Assembly (NCBI RefSeq): GCF_017357525.1
Contig: NZ_CP036172.1
Coordinates: 1,958,561 to 2,022,560, forward strand
DNA from: Methanofollis aquaemaris
Lineage (GTDB): Archaea > Halobacteriota > Methanomicrobia > Methanomicrobiales > Methanofollaceae
DNA: 64,000 nt
Reading direction: 5' to 3'
In this document: in pieces, positions 9,546 through 17,617 of the stretch
Layout of the letters: each line of letters opens with the position of its first letter
Numbering within the stretch: position 1 is the stretch's first letter
Notes under the pieces: model-generated
What the model was told of the DNA's origin: nothing
Database searches by the model: none
What the model saw: only the letters and a program-made list of their open reading frames with translations
Made by a program: the position numbers and the translations under genes

Positions 9546-9582
9546 CAAATTTCTCATTATATATTGATCAAAAGAGAATTTG
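9546..9582 (-). promoter_or_regulatory. TATA box inside an inverted repeat
   Basis: 'caaatttctc' (9546-9555) and 'gagaatttg' (9574-9582) form an inverted repeat with one missing base. Between them the minus strand reads 'caatatataatg', a good archaeal TATA box for the secreted-protein gene at 9495. A dyad bracketing the TATA box is the arrangement of many archaeal repressor operators. Confidence 0.4.
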
Positions 9583-9660
9583 GGGATTAATACGCTACTA
9601 TATCTTATTTTTGACAATTTTCCTCTTGATGTCTGAGATAAAGATGAAAATTTTCCTCAT

Positions 9661-10278
9661 TCAGAGGCGTTCCCGTAGTCTGCGCAGGTCGATCGTCATT
9701 CCTATCACCTCGGCCTTTCCGAGGGCATTGGTGATGAGGGGCACGAGGACCGGTACGGCACCGCGGACTCTCCCTCTGATCCCGCTGCCGGGCGAGAAAC
9801 CCCGTGCCGCCTGTGCCTCCTGGATCTTTTTCCCCTCGTTCTGGAGATGCGGGATGAACCGCAGGGCGACCAGGGTCATCAACGCATAGTCTGCCGGGAA
9901 CCTGATCTTCCTGAGGGCGCGGACGAGGGCGGTCGGCATCGTCGTGGAGACCAGGAACTGGAAGGCGAAGACCATGGCGCAGAAACGGAGCGTAAGCGTA
10001 AGGCCAAAGAAGATGCCTGTCTCCGGGATGGTGAGCCAGGTGACGACGACCAGGAACCCTCCGAGAGAGAGGAGGAGCGGGATCTGCTGCATCAACGCTC
10101 TCCCCATACCTGCGAAGGCACCGACTGCCGCAATGGCGAGCACCATCCCGCCGAGGACGATCGGATCGCTGGTGAGGACGGCGATGACGACGACTGCTGC
10201 GACCGCCGCGATCTTTGCGAGCGGGTTCATGCGGTGGAAGACGCTGTTGCCACTCCTGTACTGGAAGATCTCTTGCAT
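9661..10278 (-). CDS. ecfT: ECF transporter transmembrane component EcfT
   Basis: The 205-residue integral membrane component of an energy-coupling-factor transporter (CbiQ family). Hydrophobic segments fill residues 20-120; the conserved coupling-helix motif 'AQAARGFSPG' (Ala-Arg-Gly) lies near residue 165 and contacts the ATPase. The start region 'YRSGNSVFHRMNPLAKI' is typical of EcfT. The 5' end overlaps the ATPase gene by about 50 bases, so this is the last gene of an operon: S component, fused ATPase, EcfT. Confidence 0.88.
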   Translation of the reverse strand: MQEIFQYRSGNSVFHRMNPLAKIAAVAAVVVIAVLTSDPIVLGGMVLAIAAVGAFAGMGRALMQQIPLLLSLGGFLVVVTWLTIPETGIFFGLTLTLRFCAMVFAFQFLVSTTMPTALVRALRKIRFPADYALMTLVALRFIPHLQNEGKKIQEAQAARGFSPGSGIRGRVRGAVPVLVPLITNALGKAEVIGMTIDLRRLRERL

Positions 10279-11645
10279 ATCTCCTCTCCTCCTGGTGTCA
10301 GTTCTCCGACGATCTTCCCCTCCTCCATCCTGATGATCCGGTCGGCATATCGCCGGGCAAGTCCGTGGTCGTGAGTGACCATGACCACGGCCTTCCCTCT
10401 CCTGCTGAGGCTCCGCAGCAGGTTCATGACAGGGCCGGCCTCGTCTGGTGCAAGTCCGGTGGTCGGTTCGTCAAGGACGATCACCGCCGGATCCATGGCA
10501 AGGGCACAGGCGATGGCAAGTCGCTGCCGTTCCCCTCTGCTCAGGTGGCGGGGATAGATGGTTTTCTTTTCGATGAGTCCGACGGCAGAGAGTGCGGCGT
10601 CTGCCGCGCCTTCAGGGTCGGTTGCCCCGGTGTTCCTCGCCCCGAAGAGCACCTCTTCTTCGACAGTCTCCTCAAAGAGCATGGTGTCGGGGTTCTGGAA
10701 GACAAGCCCCACCTTCCTGGCAAGGGCCGGGACCGGGTGGCGGCGAGTGTCCATGCCACAGACCTCGACGCTTCCCTGCTGTGGACGCAAGAGGCCGTTG
10801 AGGTGCTTGATGAGGGTGGTCTTCCCTGATCCGTTCTCGCCGGTGAATGCCGCGCATTCCCCTGCTCTGATATGAAGGTCGATCCCCCTGAGAGCGAACC
10901 CTCCTTCATAGGCATGGGTAAGTCCCCGGATCTTGATCACCGGTTCGCCTGTATCCGTCTCTCCGGGGGGGGTTGCGGCTGGTTCGGAGATTTCGGCCGG
11001 CCGTTCGGTGATCCTCCCCTCGGCGAGTCTGACGACCCGGTCGGCGATGGCGGCGAAGGGGCCGGGGGTGTTCTCCACGATGAGAATCGCCTTCCCCTCC
11101 TTCTTTTGAGTTGTGAGGATTTCGGCGACCCTGACAGCATGGCCGGGGTCGAGTTCCGCGGCCGGTTCGTCGAGGATAAGTACCGGTTGGTCACCGGCGA
11201 TCACGGTGCCGAGGACGGTCCGCTGTTTCTCCCCGCCTGAGAGGGTATGCGGGGCGCGGTCCCTGAGGTGCAGAAGTCCCATCATCTCAAGCACATTCTC
11301 CACTCCTCCTTCATCGGCAGAGGCCGTCCTGATCTCCTCCTCGACGGTCGAGAAGATGAGTTGGGCATCGGCGTCGTCGAAGGCGATCCCCGCGACCCGG
11401 GCGATCTCTGTCATGCCGTCGTAGTCCTCGATCATCCGCCCTCCAAGCCCGACCGAGCCTTCAAGGGTGCCGCCGTATTCGTGGGCGAGGACGCCGCCGG
11501 CCGCCCTGCAGAGGGTGGTCTTGCCCGCACCGGTCGGCCCGGTGACGAGCACGATCTCCCCCGCGGCGACGGAGAGATCGATCCCTCTCAGGGCCGGGAT
11601 CTCTGCGCCCGGATAGGTGTAGACGAGGCCTTCGATTCTGATCAT
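10227..11645 (-). CDS. Fused dual-domain ECF transporter ATPase (EcfA-EcfA')
   Basis: A 472-residue protein with two complete ABC ATPase domains, so EcfA1 and EcfA2 are fused in one chain. The first domain has Walker A 'GPTGAGKTT', signature 'LSGGEKQR' and Walker B 'LILDEPAAELDP'. The second has 'GENGSGKTT', 'LSRGERQR' and 'VIVLDEPTTGLAP'. The ATG at 11645 is chosen because it overlaps the upstream stop (ATGA), is preceded by the purine-rich 'gggggagggagag', and gives the standard start 'MIRIEGLVYTYPG'. A longer frame to 12275 exists but only traverses the S-component gene in the wrong frame. It powers substrate uptake with EcfT and the S component. Confidence 0.9.
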   Translation of the reverse strand: MIRIEGLVYTYPGAEIPALRGIDLSVAAGEIVLVTGPTGAGKTTLCRAAGGVLAHEYGGTLEGSVGLGGRMIEDYDGMTEIARVAGIAFDDADAQLIFSTVEEEIRTASADEGGVENVLEMMGLLHLRDRAPHTLSGGEKQRTVLGTVIAGDQPVLILDEPAAELDPGHAVRVAEILTTQKKEGKAILIVENTPGPFAAIADRVVRLAEGRITERPAEISEPAATPPGETDTGEPVIKIRGLTHAYEGGFALRGIDLHIRAGECAAFTGENGSGKTTLIKHLNGLLRPQQGSVEVCGMDTRRHPVPALARKVGLVFQNPDTMLFEETVEEEVLFGARNTGATDPEGAADAALSAVGLIEKKTIYPRHLSRGERQRLAIACALAMDPAVIVLDEPTTGLAPDEAGPVMNLLRSLSRRGKAVVMVTHDHGLARRYADRIIRMEEGKIVGELTPGGEEICKRSSSTGVATASSTA

Positions 11646-12169
11646 CTCTCCCTCCCCCGTGTCAGGGCTCGTGATGCCGGGACATAGAGGGCCTGGGCGA
11701 TCACGGCGTTCACGGCTGCGGTGATGACGACGATCGGTATCGTTGTCATGGCGAAGACTCCGATGGATGCGTACTTCGTGAGGATCATGGGGGCAATGCC
11801 GAGGATGGCGATGAGGATGAAGGTCGTCCCTGAGGCGAGGGTCGCGACGAGGGTGGCAGCCCCGGGCGCGATGCCGATTCGCCCTCTCAGCACGGTATAC
11901 GCGAGGAGACAGACGGCCGCGCCGACCGGTTCGGAGATCAGGTTTGCGGGTGGGAAGACCGAGTGGCTGATGAGGGCGCAGAGGATCCCGGCGACGACTC
12001 CGATGCCGACGGCCTCGCCGAAGGTCGGGACGACGAGGATGATCGCAAGACAGTAGAAGGCGATGACCAGGTTCGAGACGATCGGACCCGGGATCACCAG
12101 GGAGATATAACGCACGATGGCGCCGGTGGCGAGCAGGATACCTGCAATGGCAATGTCGCGTGACTTCAT
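11642..12169 (-). CDS. ECF transporter substrate-binding S component
   Basis: A 175-residue membrane protein with five or six hydrophobic helices, first in the ECF operon. The N-terminus 'MKSRDIAIAGILLATGAIV' and the Gly/Ala-rich helices match the general S-component style. The start also recalls the tryptophan-type (TrpP) S components, but the substrate is not certain; vitamins are equally possible. It overlaps the ATPase start by four bases. A long upstream leader with repeats may regulate the operon. Confidence 0.75.
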   Translation of the reverse strand: MKSRDIAIAGILLATGAIVRYISLVIPGPIVSNLVIAFYCLAIILVVPTFGEAVGIGVVAGILCALISHSVFPPANLISEPVGAAVCLLAYTVLRGRIGIAPGAATLVATLASGTTFILIAILGIAPMILTKYASIGVFAMTTIPIVVITAAVNAVIAQALYVPASRALTRGRER

Positions 12170-12350
12170 GATATCGGTTTTTTATGAAATGATATTCTGA
12201 GGGCGGTGCTGGTGTGAGAAAAAAGCGGTCACCAGCGCCAGGATATGATGGAGTGGGTGGTCGGCCGTATGCCATGCAGGGGTGTTAGTTGATGTTCACA
12301 TATGTTCATTGCAGTACAAAGGTGGACTTTACGGTATATAATACCTGTGG
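12170..12350 (-). promoter_or_regulatory. Possible regulated leader of the ECF operon
   Basis: On the minus strand a strong TATA-like box, 'aggtattatatacc' (about 12338-12351), lies some 170 bases upstream of the S-component ATG. Between them are two copies of the plus-strand hexamer 'tgttca' ten bases apart (near 12294 and 12304) and a hairpin pairing 'ggcgctggtg' with 'caccagcacc', with 'cttttttctc' in its loop. A closer, weaker TATA near 12190 could give a short leader instead. Confidence 0.3.
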
Positions 12351-12433
12351 GAGTGGGGGGGGTCTGTCAAAAAGAGGACGAAAGTTATTGGTCGGGGGAC
12401 CGGTTGCGCATCCGGAGATCCCGGTGAATCGAC

Positions 12434-12517
12434 TTATCTTCTCTTTCTCTTCCTCTCGACGTGATCGTACGGATCGAACTCGTCATCATAGTCTTCGTAG
12501 TCGTAGTGTCTATTCAT
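12434..12517 (-). CDS. Putative 27-residue acidic/basic micro-protein
   Basis: A short frame encodes a strongly patterned peptide: an acidic, tyrosine-rich front ('YDYEDYDDEFDPYD') and a basic end ('ERKRKRR'). A TATA-like 'tttataaa' at 12600-12607 would start a transcript about 60 bases upstream of the ATG. No clear ribosome-binding site is visible. The low-complexity amino-acid pattern is unlike random translation of this GC-rich genome, but expression is unproven. The surrounding 12170-12841 gap otherwise holds no gene I can support. Confidence 0.3.
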   Translation of the reverse strand: MNRHYDYEDYDDEFDPYDHVERKRKRR

Positions 12518-12841
12518 GGTGTCCAAATCCAGATTTTTCATCTGTTTCCTGATCGTCTTTTCCCGCGACCTGGACATAATTTCCGGTGATATCTCCGGAT
12601 TTATAAACCTGATCCCTCGACATGAGGGTGTTTATATCCTGGTCGAAGGATAGTGTGTCCGGGGATTGTATCGCGGATCCGGTTGAGGATGTTTTGCGCC
12701 GGAGAGACTGAGAAGTGTGTGGTGGAATGATGTATCCTGGAGGATTGAAGTTTTGATCGCGCCGGGGCATCATTTTTCAGCAGGATCCCCCGAGAGGGTC
12801 TATCTTTCAGAAGATAGACCGGGGAAAAATATTGTGAGTAA

Positions 12842-13921
12842 TTATGGGATCTTTGCCGCGGCGCGTTGCGCGAGATCCTTGAGGAGTTCATAGTCAGGGA
12901 ACGGCCCGGTGGTGATGAATCTCTCATAGACGTTGCCCTTCGCAAATGAGATCATATAACCGTCATATGCCTCGGCATCGCCAATGCGCATATCTAATAG
13001 TTTGTAACTGATACAGAGATCCCCCAGTGCTGGAGCCTGGAGTTTCTCGGCTTTTTCCAGTGACACCATCCTCTCATGGACCTCATCGTCATGCTGCACC
13101 ATCTCCATGGCATTGCCAGGGGGGAAAACCATTACAAAATGGCTGATCCTCCAGGATTTGGTCGAAGACGTTTTCTCCTCAGCATAGAGCTCTGTATACT
13201 CCTTCAGGCACCCGAGGTCTCTGGCATTCCGCATGATCATTTCCTCATCGACTTCGTGTGCATACATAAGGGTGATCTCCTCAGGCAGGTCTGACTGGTT
13301 CAGGAGGTATGGGCAGTCAGGGACCACCGGCGCCCCGGTTCCGGTCGACAGGGAGGAGAGCATCGGGGGCGGCGCAACGAGTATCATGACGATGATCGCA
13401 ACAAGAGCGACGACCGAGAGAAATACCGCGACGCAGACGGCACTCTTTGCCCGGCGCGGTGGGAGATGGTGGAGTTCCCTGATGCCGACCACCTGGGGAT
13501 ACAGGGTCGAGACCGCCCCGGCGAAGAGGCCGAGGATCGGGATCCAGACGAGGACGAGGAAAGGGGTGTACGAATACAGCGCCGTCTTCAGCGTCTGTCC
13601 GATCCCCCCGCGCCCGCCAAGAAGAAAGGCCCAGACATGCAGCCATATCCCGACGAGCAAAGGCCCGACGATCAGGATGACGGCCAAGAACGCGAAGAAG
13701 TCCAGGGGCTGGAAGACCTGGGATGCCATCGCCCATTTCCGCGTCGTGGGCACACCGGGGAGGGTGTAGAGCGTGAGGGTCATGAGTGCGGAGAAGAGGA
13801 CTGAGAGTTTGAGATAATGAACCAGGGCAGTCCAGAGAGATTCGTCTTCCAGGTCGCGGAAAGTCTGTGCCGGCCTGAAAAGGATGCCCGTGATTTTCTG
13901 GATGAATGAATATGACATCAC
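12842..13921 (-). CDS. YIP1-like membrane protein with C-terminal extracytoplasmic domain
   Basis: A 359-residue protein. The start 'ITGILFRPAQTFRDLEDES' and five membrane segments in about residues 30-195 match the archaeal YIP1 family. Unusually, a C-terminal domain of about 160 residues follows, beginning after 'SLSTGTGAPVVPDCPYLL' and containing several cysteines and many acidic residues; it is predicted to be outside the cell. The family has no assigned function in archaea. The gene stands alone; its upstream region borders the decayed surface-protein locus. Confidence 0.75.
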   Translation of the reverse strand: MMSYSFIQKITGILFRPAQTFRDLEDESLWTALVHYLKLSVLFSALMTLTLYTLPGVPTTRKWAMASQVFQPLDFFAFLAVILIVGPLLVGIWLHVWAFLLGGRGGIGQTLKTALYSYTPFLVLVWIPILGLFAGAVSTLYPQVVGIRELHHLPPRRAKSAVCVAVFLSVVALVAIIVMILVAPPPMLSSLSTGTGAPVVPDCPYLLNQSDLPEEITLMYAHEVDEEMIMRNARDLGCLKEYTELYAEEKTSSTKSWRISHFVMVFPPGNAMEMVQHDDEVHERMVSLEKAEKLQAPALGDLCISYKLLDMRIGDAEAYDGYMISFAKGNVYERFITTGPFPDYELLKDLAQRAAAKIP

Positions 13922-14009
13922 GCATACTTGGATACAGATGATAAATGGTTGCCGTTTTGGTCTTGTAAAATATTTTTAGTTATTCTTGGGGGCGATTTAG
14001 ATGATCTAA

Positions 14010-14694
14010 GTGGTATTTGTCGGAGTGATTCTGCGTGGACCATTCAGTCGAGACGCCAACGCCCTCTTCTTCGGGACTATTTCCCTCCTTCCCCTTTCCA
14101 ATCTCGCACCCGGAGATCACATCTCCATCGAAAGTTCTTATCAAGGCACGACCTCCGAGACCACGGGCCTCCTCACCATACCCGACGCACCGGCCGGCAC
14201 GCGGCAGGTCAAGGTCGTCAAGAACGACTATGCACCCTACATCGCCACCGTAACGATCGTGGCCGACCGGACGACCACCCTCTCCGCCACCCTGAACAAC
14301 GACGACCTGAAGAGGACGGGCTGCTCGACGACGAAGAGGAGAATAGGTTTACCGACGGGTTCGGCAACCGCCACACCACCGATCCCGACCTCATCAACAC
14401 CGACGGCGACGGCCTCTCCACCTACAATGGGTATGATCCCCCAGAAATAGGCCATGAATATCCCCCAGATGAGTGTTAGTACTTATGGGACAGTTAACCA
14501 CCAAAGGAAATCCCAAAGGAATTATGAAAAGTACGTCCAGATCAGAATGAGAGTAAGACACTTTGATCGCCTATGATCGCAACGCTAACGAATTCGTGAG
14601 CGTAACGAAGGACAGGCTGATCACGACGTTCTTCAAACCGAAAGAAGATTATGTCGATGAAAAGATCGCTAATAGACTGATCCAGTTGAACTAG
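14010..14694 (+). pseudogene. Broken surface protein: PEGA domain, calcium repeat, toxin-like C-terminus
   Basis: Three homologous blocks lie in different frames. First, a PEGA-like domain at about 14070-14305 ('GTTSETTGLLTIPDAPAG', 'NDYAPYIATVTIVADRTT', 'LSATL'). Second, after an indel near 14310, a thrombospondin-3-like calcium repeat at 14312-14479 ('EDGLLDDEEENRFTDGFGN', 'TDPDLINTDGDGLSTYNGY') that ends in a stop. Third, after more shifts, a block at 14557-14694 reading 'DTLIAYDRNANEFVSVTK' and 'DRLITTFFKPKEDYVDE', which resembles the end of BECR-type (barnase/EndoU/colicin-like) toxin domains. The upstream signal-peptide region is missing. This is a decayed polymorphic-toxin-like gene; the toxin assignment is my inference. 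Confidence 0.6.
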
Positions 14695-14714
14695 ACCCAT
14701 GGAGACAGCATACA

Positions 14715-15323
14715 ATGGATGAAAAACTCCTCGATAGAATAAAAAAAGGCCTTCTTCGCTATGAAATAAAGATTGAGGAGACCAACGAACATTATGACGA
14801 ATTGAAAAGACTTGGGAGGTATACCCCCAGTGCACCGTATCGGTTAAAACACCTTCTCCCTTTTTGGATACATCTGCTCGAAAAAGAAGGAGTCAACTGT
14901 GAAGGCCTTCGACAAGAGTATGAGAGAATAACCCAAAAGTTGGAAGCACTGGAGCAGAAAAGAGGGCGAGATTATCGCGAAAAATTGTTCACTCTGCTGA
15001 AAGATGAGGTTTACTATTATCCTGCGACAATCGATAGTTTTGCAGATCTGGAACCTTTCGAACTTGAAATTCCGAATGATCTACTCGCCCGCAGTGGTAT
15101 CGAGATACTATTGATAGAATTAGAACGGGATCATGATCTCACCGAGATAAAAAAGAAAGTCTCTCTTCTCGACGAGGAATTCAAATCCAAATACCTGCAG
15201 CATATCGATGAGGTAATCGAATGTTGTGCTGATGTCTTCGATCCGTATGCTCCTGACAGTTTCTGGTGGGAGCACCCCCAGAAGATCTTAAAAGAAAAAC
15301 AGGCGATACAGAGCAATTCCTGA
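14715..15323 (+). CDS. Unknown 202-aa cytoplasmic protein, candidate immunity protein
   Basis: An intact frame of 202 residues, charged and helical, with no signal peptide or membrane segment. The N-terminus is 'MDEKLLDRIKKGLLRYEIK' and the end is rich in Trp and Asp ('CADVFDPYAPDSFWWEHP'). I do not recognise the family. Its ATG lies 20 bases after the stop of the toxin-like fragment, the spacing and order of toxin-immunity pairs, and a second toxin-like fragment follows directly. Base composition is more AT-rich than in neighbouring housekeeping genes, which suggests horizontal acquisition. Preservation while the flanking toxins decayed is what an orphan immunity gene would show; this is inference. 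Confidence 0.75.
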   Translation: MDEKLLDRIKKGLLRYEIKIEETNEHYDELKRLGRYTPSAPYRLKHLLPFWIHLLEKEGVNCEGLRQEYERITQKLEALEQKRGRDYREKLFTLLKDEVYYYPATIDSFADLEPFELEIPNDLLARSGIEILLIELERDHDLTEIKKKVSLLDEEFKSKYLQHIDEVIECCADVFDPYAPDSFWWEHPQKILKEKQAIQSNS

Positions 15324-15640
15324 ATTCTTTTTTCCGACGGGTTCGGCAACGAGCACGCAACCGATCCCGATCATGTCCTTGCACATAAAGAACACTCACA
15401 CCCCACCAGAGACAGGCCGTAACCTCCTTCGGAACGCCACGGGCAAGGGCACCGTTCTGAAAGATAGCTCCTGAAGAGAACCTCGAAAGGCATGACAAAT
15501 ACAGGTTCTGGATCAGAAAGAGTGAGGATACGACACTACTGTCGTCTGTGATGGCGGTGCCGACGAATGTGTTAGTATGTTTTTCCAACGCCGAACACCG
15601 GCGCCTATGCTCTTCGAAAAAAATTTTCAAAAAGAAGACA
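15324..15640 (+). pseudogene. Second decayed calcium-repeat / toxin-like module
   Basis: Directly after the 202-aa gene, frame 15333 onward reads 'SDGFGNEHATDPDHV', matching 'TDGFGNRHTTDPDLI' of the first module. After frameshifts come 'GKGTVLKDSS', 'LERHDKYRFWIRKSEDT' and 'TTVVCDGGADECVS'; the last aligns with 'TLIAYDRNANEFVS' of the first module both as protein and as DNA. It lacks the PEGA domain, so it looks like a displaced C-terminal cassette beginning at the calcium-repeat junction. It ends just before tRNA-Val. Confidence 0.5.
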
Positions 15641-15641
15641 A

Positions 15642-15714
15642 TGGGCCCGCTGAGATTCGAACTCAGGACCTCCGCCATGTCAAGGCGACGTCATACCGGC
15701 TAGACCACGAGCCC
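15642..15714 (-). tRNA. tRNA-Val (GAC)
   Basis: A 73-nt cloverleaf on the minus strand: acceptor 'gggctcg'/'cgggccc' with discriminator A, anticodon stem 'tcgcc'/'ggcgg' with loop 'ttgacat' (anticodon GAC), and T-arm 'gttcgaatc'. CCA is not encoded. It borders the decayed toxin-like locus. Confidence 0.93.
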
Positions 15715-15839
15715 TTTGATGCCTGAACAATCAGACTCTCTATAGATTGGATATAGTCTGATATAAACTTTGTTGGGGGACGGGCATTTGAGATGAGAGA
15801 GTCAGGGGGGTGGGATGCCCCCGCGCGATCCCCTCTCAC

Positions 15840-17423
15840 TCAGAGCTTTGCAAACTTCGCCGAGAAGATCCCGACCTTTGCCCTGATCTCTTCCATGACC
15901 GGAGCAGGGACATCGGCATCGACGTTCAGGACCATGATCGCTTCCTCGCCCGGCTTGACCCGGCCGACCTGCATGCCGGCGATGTTGATCTCGGCCTCGC
16001 CAAGGATAGTGGAAGCCCGACCGATCACGCCCGGCTTGTCGAGGTGGCGCGAGATGATCACCGAGCCCTCGGGGACCATGTCCATGGTGTAGCCACCGAT
16101 GGAGACGATCCTGATCCGGTCTTTGGAGAAGACCGTGCCACTGACCGTCTCTTCCATCCGGTCGGTCGTGACCTTGAGGGTGATCAGGTTCTTGAAGCCC
16201 GAGTCTGCCTTGGTGACCGTCTCGGCCACCCGGATCCCGCGCTCCTTCGTGACATACTCGGCATTGACAAAGTTCACCGGCTCGCGGAGGATCGGGTCGA
16301 GCAGACCCTTGAGGATGCTTCTGGAAATAAACCGGTTGGTGCGGCTCTCGGAGAGTTCCCCGCCATAGGTGATCTCGATCCCCTCGATCCGGCCGTCGAC
16401 GAGTTGACCGATGAGCTTACCCATCTTCTCACCGAGGAAGGCGAAGGGCTGGATCTGTTCCTGCCGGTCCGGCGGAACCATCGGAACATTCACCGCGTAC
16501 TTTGCCGGTGCGCCGCCAAAGACCGCGAGGCACTGCTTTGCGACCGAGGTCGCGACATTCTTCTGCGCCTCGACCGTGCTCGCCCCCAGGTGCGGGGTGA
16601 CGATCACGTTGTCAAGGGTGAGGAGCGGCGACTCGAAAGGCGGTTCGTTCTCGAAGACGTCCAGAGCAGCGCCGGCGATCTTCCCTGAGACCAGACCGTC
16701 GTACATCGCCTGCTCGTCGATGATCCCACCGCGGGCGCAGTTGATCAGCCTGACCCCGTCCTTCATGGTGGCGATGCGCTCGGCATTGATCAGGTGCGTC
16801 GTCTCGGGCGTCAGCGGGGTGTGCACCGTGATGAAGTCGGCAACCTTCACCAGGTCGTCGATCCCCAGCAACTCGACCCCGATCTGGGCGGCGTGCTCCT
16901 TGGTGACGAACGGATCGAACCCGACGATCTTCATCTCCATTGCCTGCGCACGCTTTGCGATCTCCCGGCCGATCCGGCCGAGTCCGACTATCCCGAGCGT
17001 CTTCTCGTTCAGTTCGACCCCCATGAACTTCGAACGCTTCCATTCCTTCTTCTTCAGGGACGCCGTCGCCTGCGGGATGTTCCGTGCAAGAGAGCACATC
17101 ATGGCGATGGTGTGCTCGGTCGCCGCAAGGGTGTTGCCTGACGGTGCGTTGGCCACCGGGATTCCACGACGGGTCGCCGCCTCGGTATCGATATTGTCGA
17201 CACCCGCTCCCGCCCTGCCGATGAACTTCAACTTCTCACCGGCCTCGATCACCTCGGCCGTGACCTGGGTGCCGCTCCGGACAAGGATGGCGTCGTAGTC
17301 TTTGATCGCTTCGATCAACTGTTCTTCAGTGAGATCGGTGCGGACATCGACGTCACACGTCTCCCGCAATATCTCTATGCCTTCTTCAGCCAGCGAATCA
17401 CTGACAAGAACCTTGAATTGCAA
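15840..17423 (-). CDS. serA: D-3-phosphoglycerate dehydrogenase
   Basis: First enzyme of serine synthesis: oxidises 3-phosphoglycerate to 3-phosphohydroxypyruvate with NAD. With the TTG start at 17423 the protein has 527 residues, the usual length of the long form. The Rossmann motif 'GIVGLGRIGREIA' is near residue 142, with 'INCARGGIIDEQAM' near 225 and catalytic His in 'TPHLGAST' near 280. An intervening domain and a C-terminal ACT domain ('RHLDKPGVIGRASTILGEA') allow serine feedback. The longer frame from ATG 17462 adds 13 residues overlapping an AT-rich promoter-like stretch; the TTG gives the family start 'QFKVLVSDSLAEEG'. The choice is not certain. Confidence 0.92.
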   Translation of the reverse strand: MQFKVLVSDSLAEEGIEILRETCDVDVRTDLTEEQLIEAIKDYDAILVRSGTQVTAEVIEAGEKLKFIGRAGAGVDNIDTEAATRRGIPVANAPSGNTLAATEHTIAMMCSLARNIPQATASLKKKEWKRSKFMGVELNEKTLGIVGLGRIGREIAKRAQAMEMKIVGFDPFVTKEHAAQIGVELLGIDDLVKVADFITVHTPLTPETTHLINAERIATMKDGVRLINCARGGIIDEQAMYDGLVSGKIAGAALDVFENEPPFESPLLTLDNVIVTPHLGASTVEAQKNVATSVAKQCLAVFGGAPAKYAVNVPMVPPDRQEQIQPFAFLGEKMGKLIGQLVDGRIEGIEITYGGELSESRTNRFISRSILKGLLDPILREPVNFVNAEYVTKERGIRVAETVTKADSGFKNLITLKVTTDRMEETVSGTVFSKDRIRIVSIGGYTMDMVPEGSVIISRHLDKPGVIGRASTILGEAEINIAGMQVGRVKPGEEAIMVLNVDADVPAPVMEEIRAKVGIFSAKFAKL

Positions 17424-17617
17424 TGTAAACCCCAGAATATATACCTCTCTACAGGTATTCATGCTTTTTTATCGTCTGGAACCCTGCCGCCGCGCCTGAT
17501 CCGGGTCCCGGTCGGCACGCCCTGATCCACACGTCTTATCCCCCGGAGAGCAGGAATGGATCCCCCCTTCTGTCTATATTTAGGTATCTCAAAAAAGGGC
17601 AGAGCCGTACAGGGAGA

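Noticed and set aside
11646-12275. N-terminal extension of the ECF ATPase frame
   Set aside because: It reads the S-component gene in another frame as His/Arg-rich nonsense; the ATG at 11645 has a ribosome-binding site and the family N-terminus.
12510-12773. An 87-codon minus-strand frame, including a 37-codon part starting MSRDQVYKSGD
   Set aside because: The TATA boxes near 12603 and 12639 would start transcripts downstream of both possible ATGs, and I recognise no family. The shorter micro-ORF nearby fits the promoter better.
13928-14479. A 183-codon frame as an intact gene
   Set aside because: Only its last 55 codons look like protein (calcium repeat); the rest is the wrong frame of the PEGA-domain segment, so the locus is a frameshifted pseudogene.
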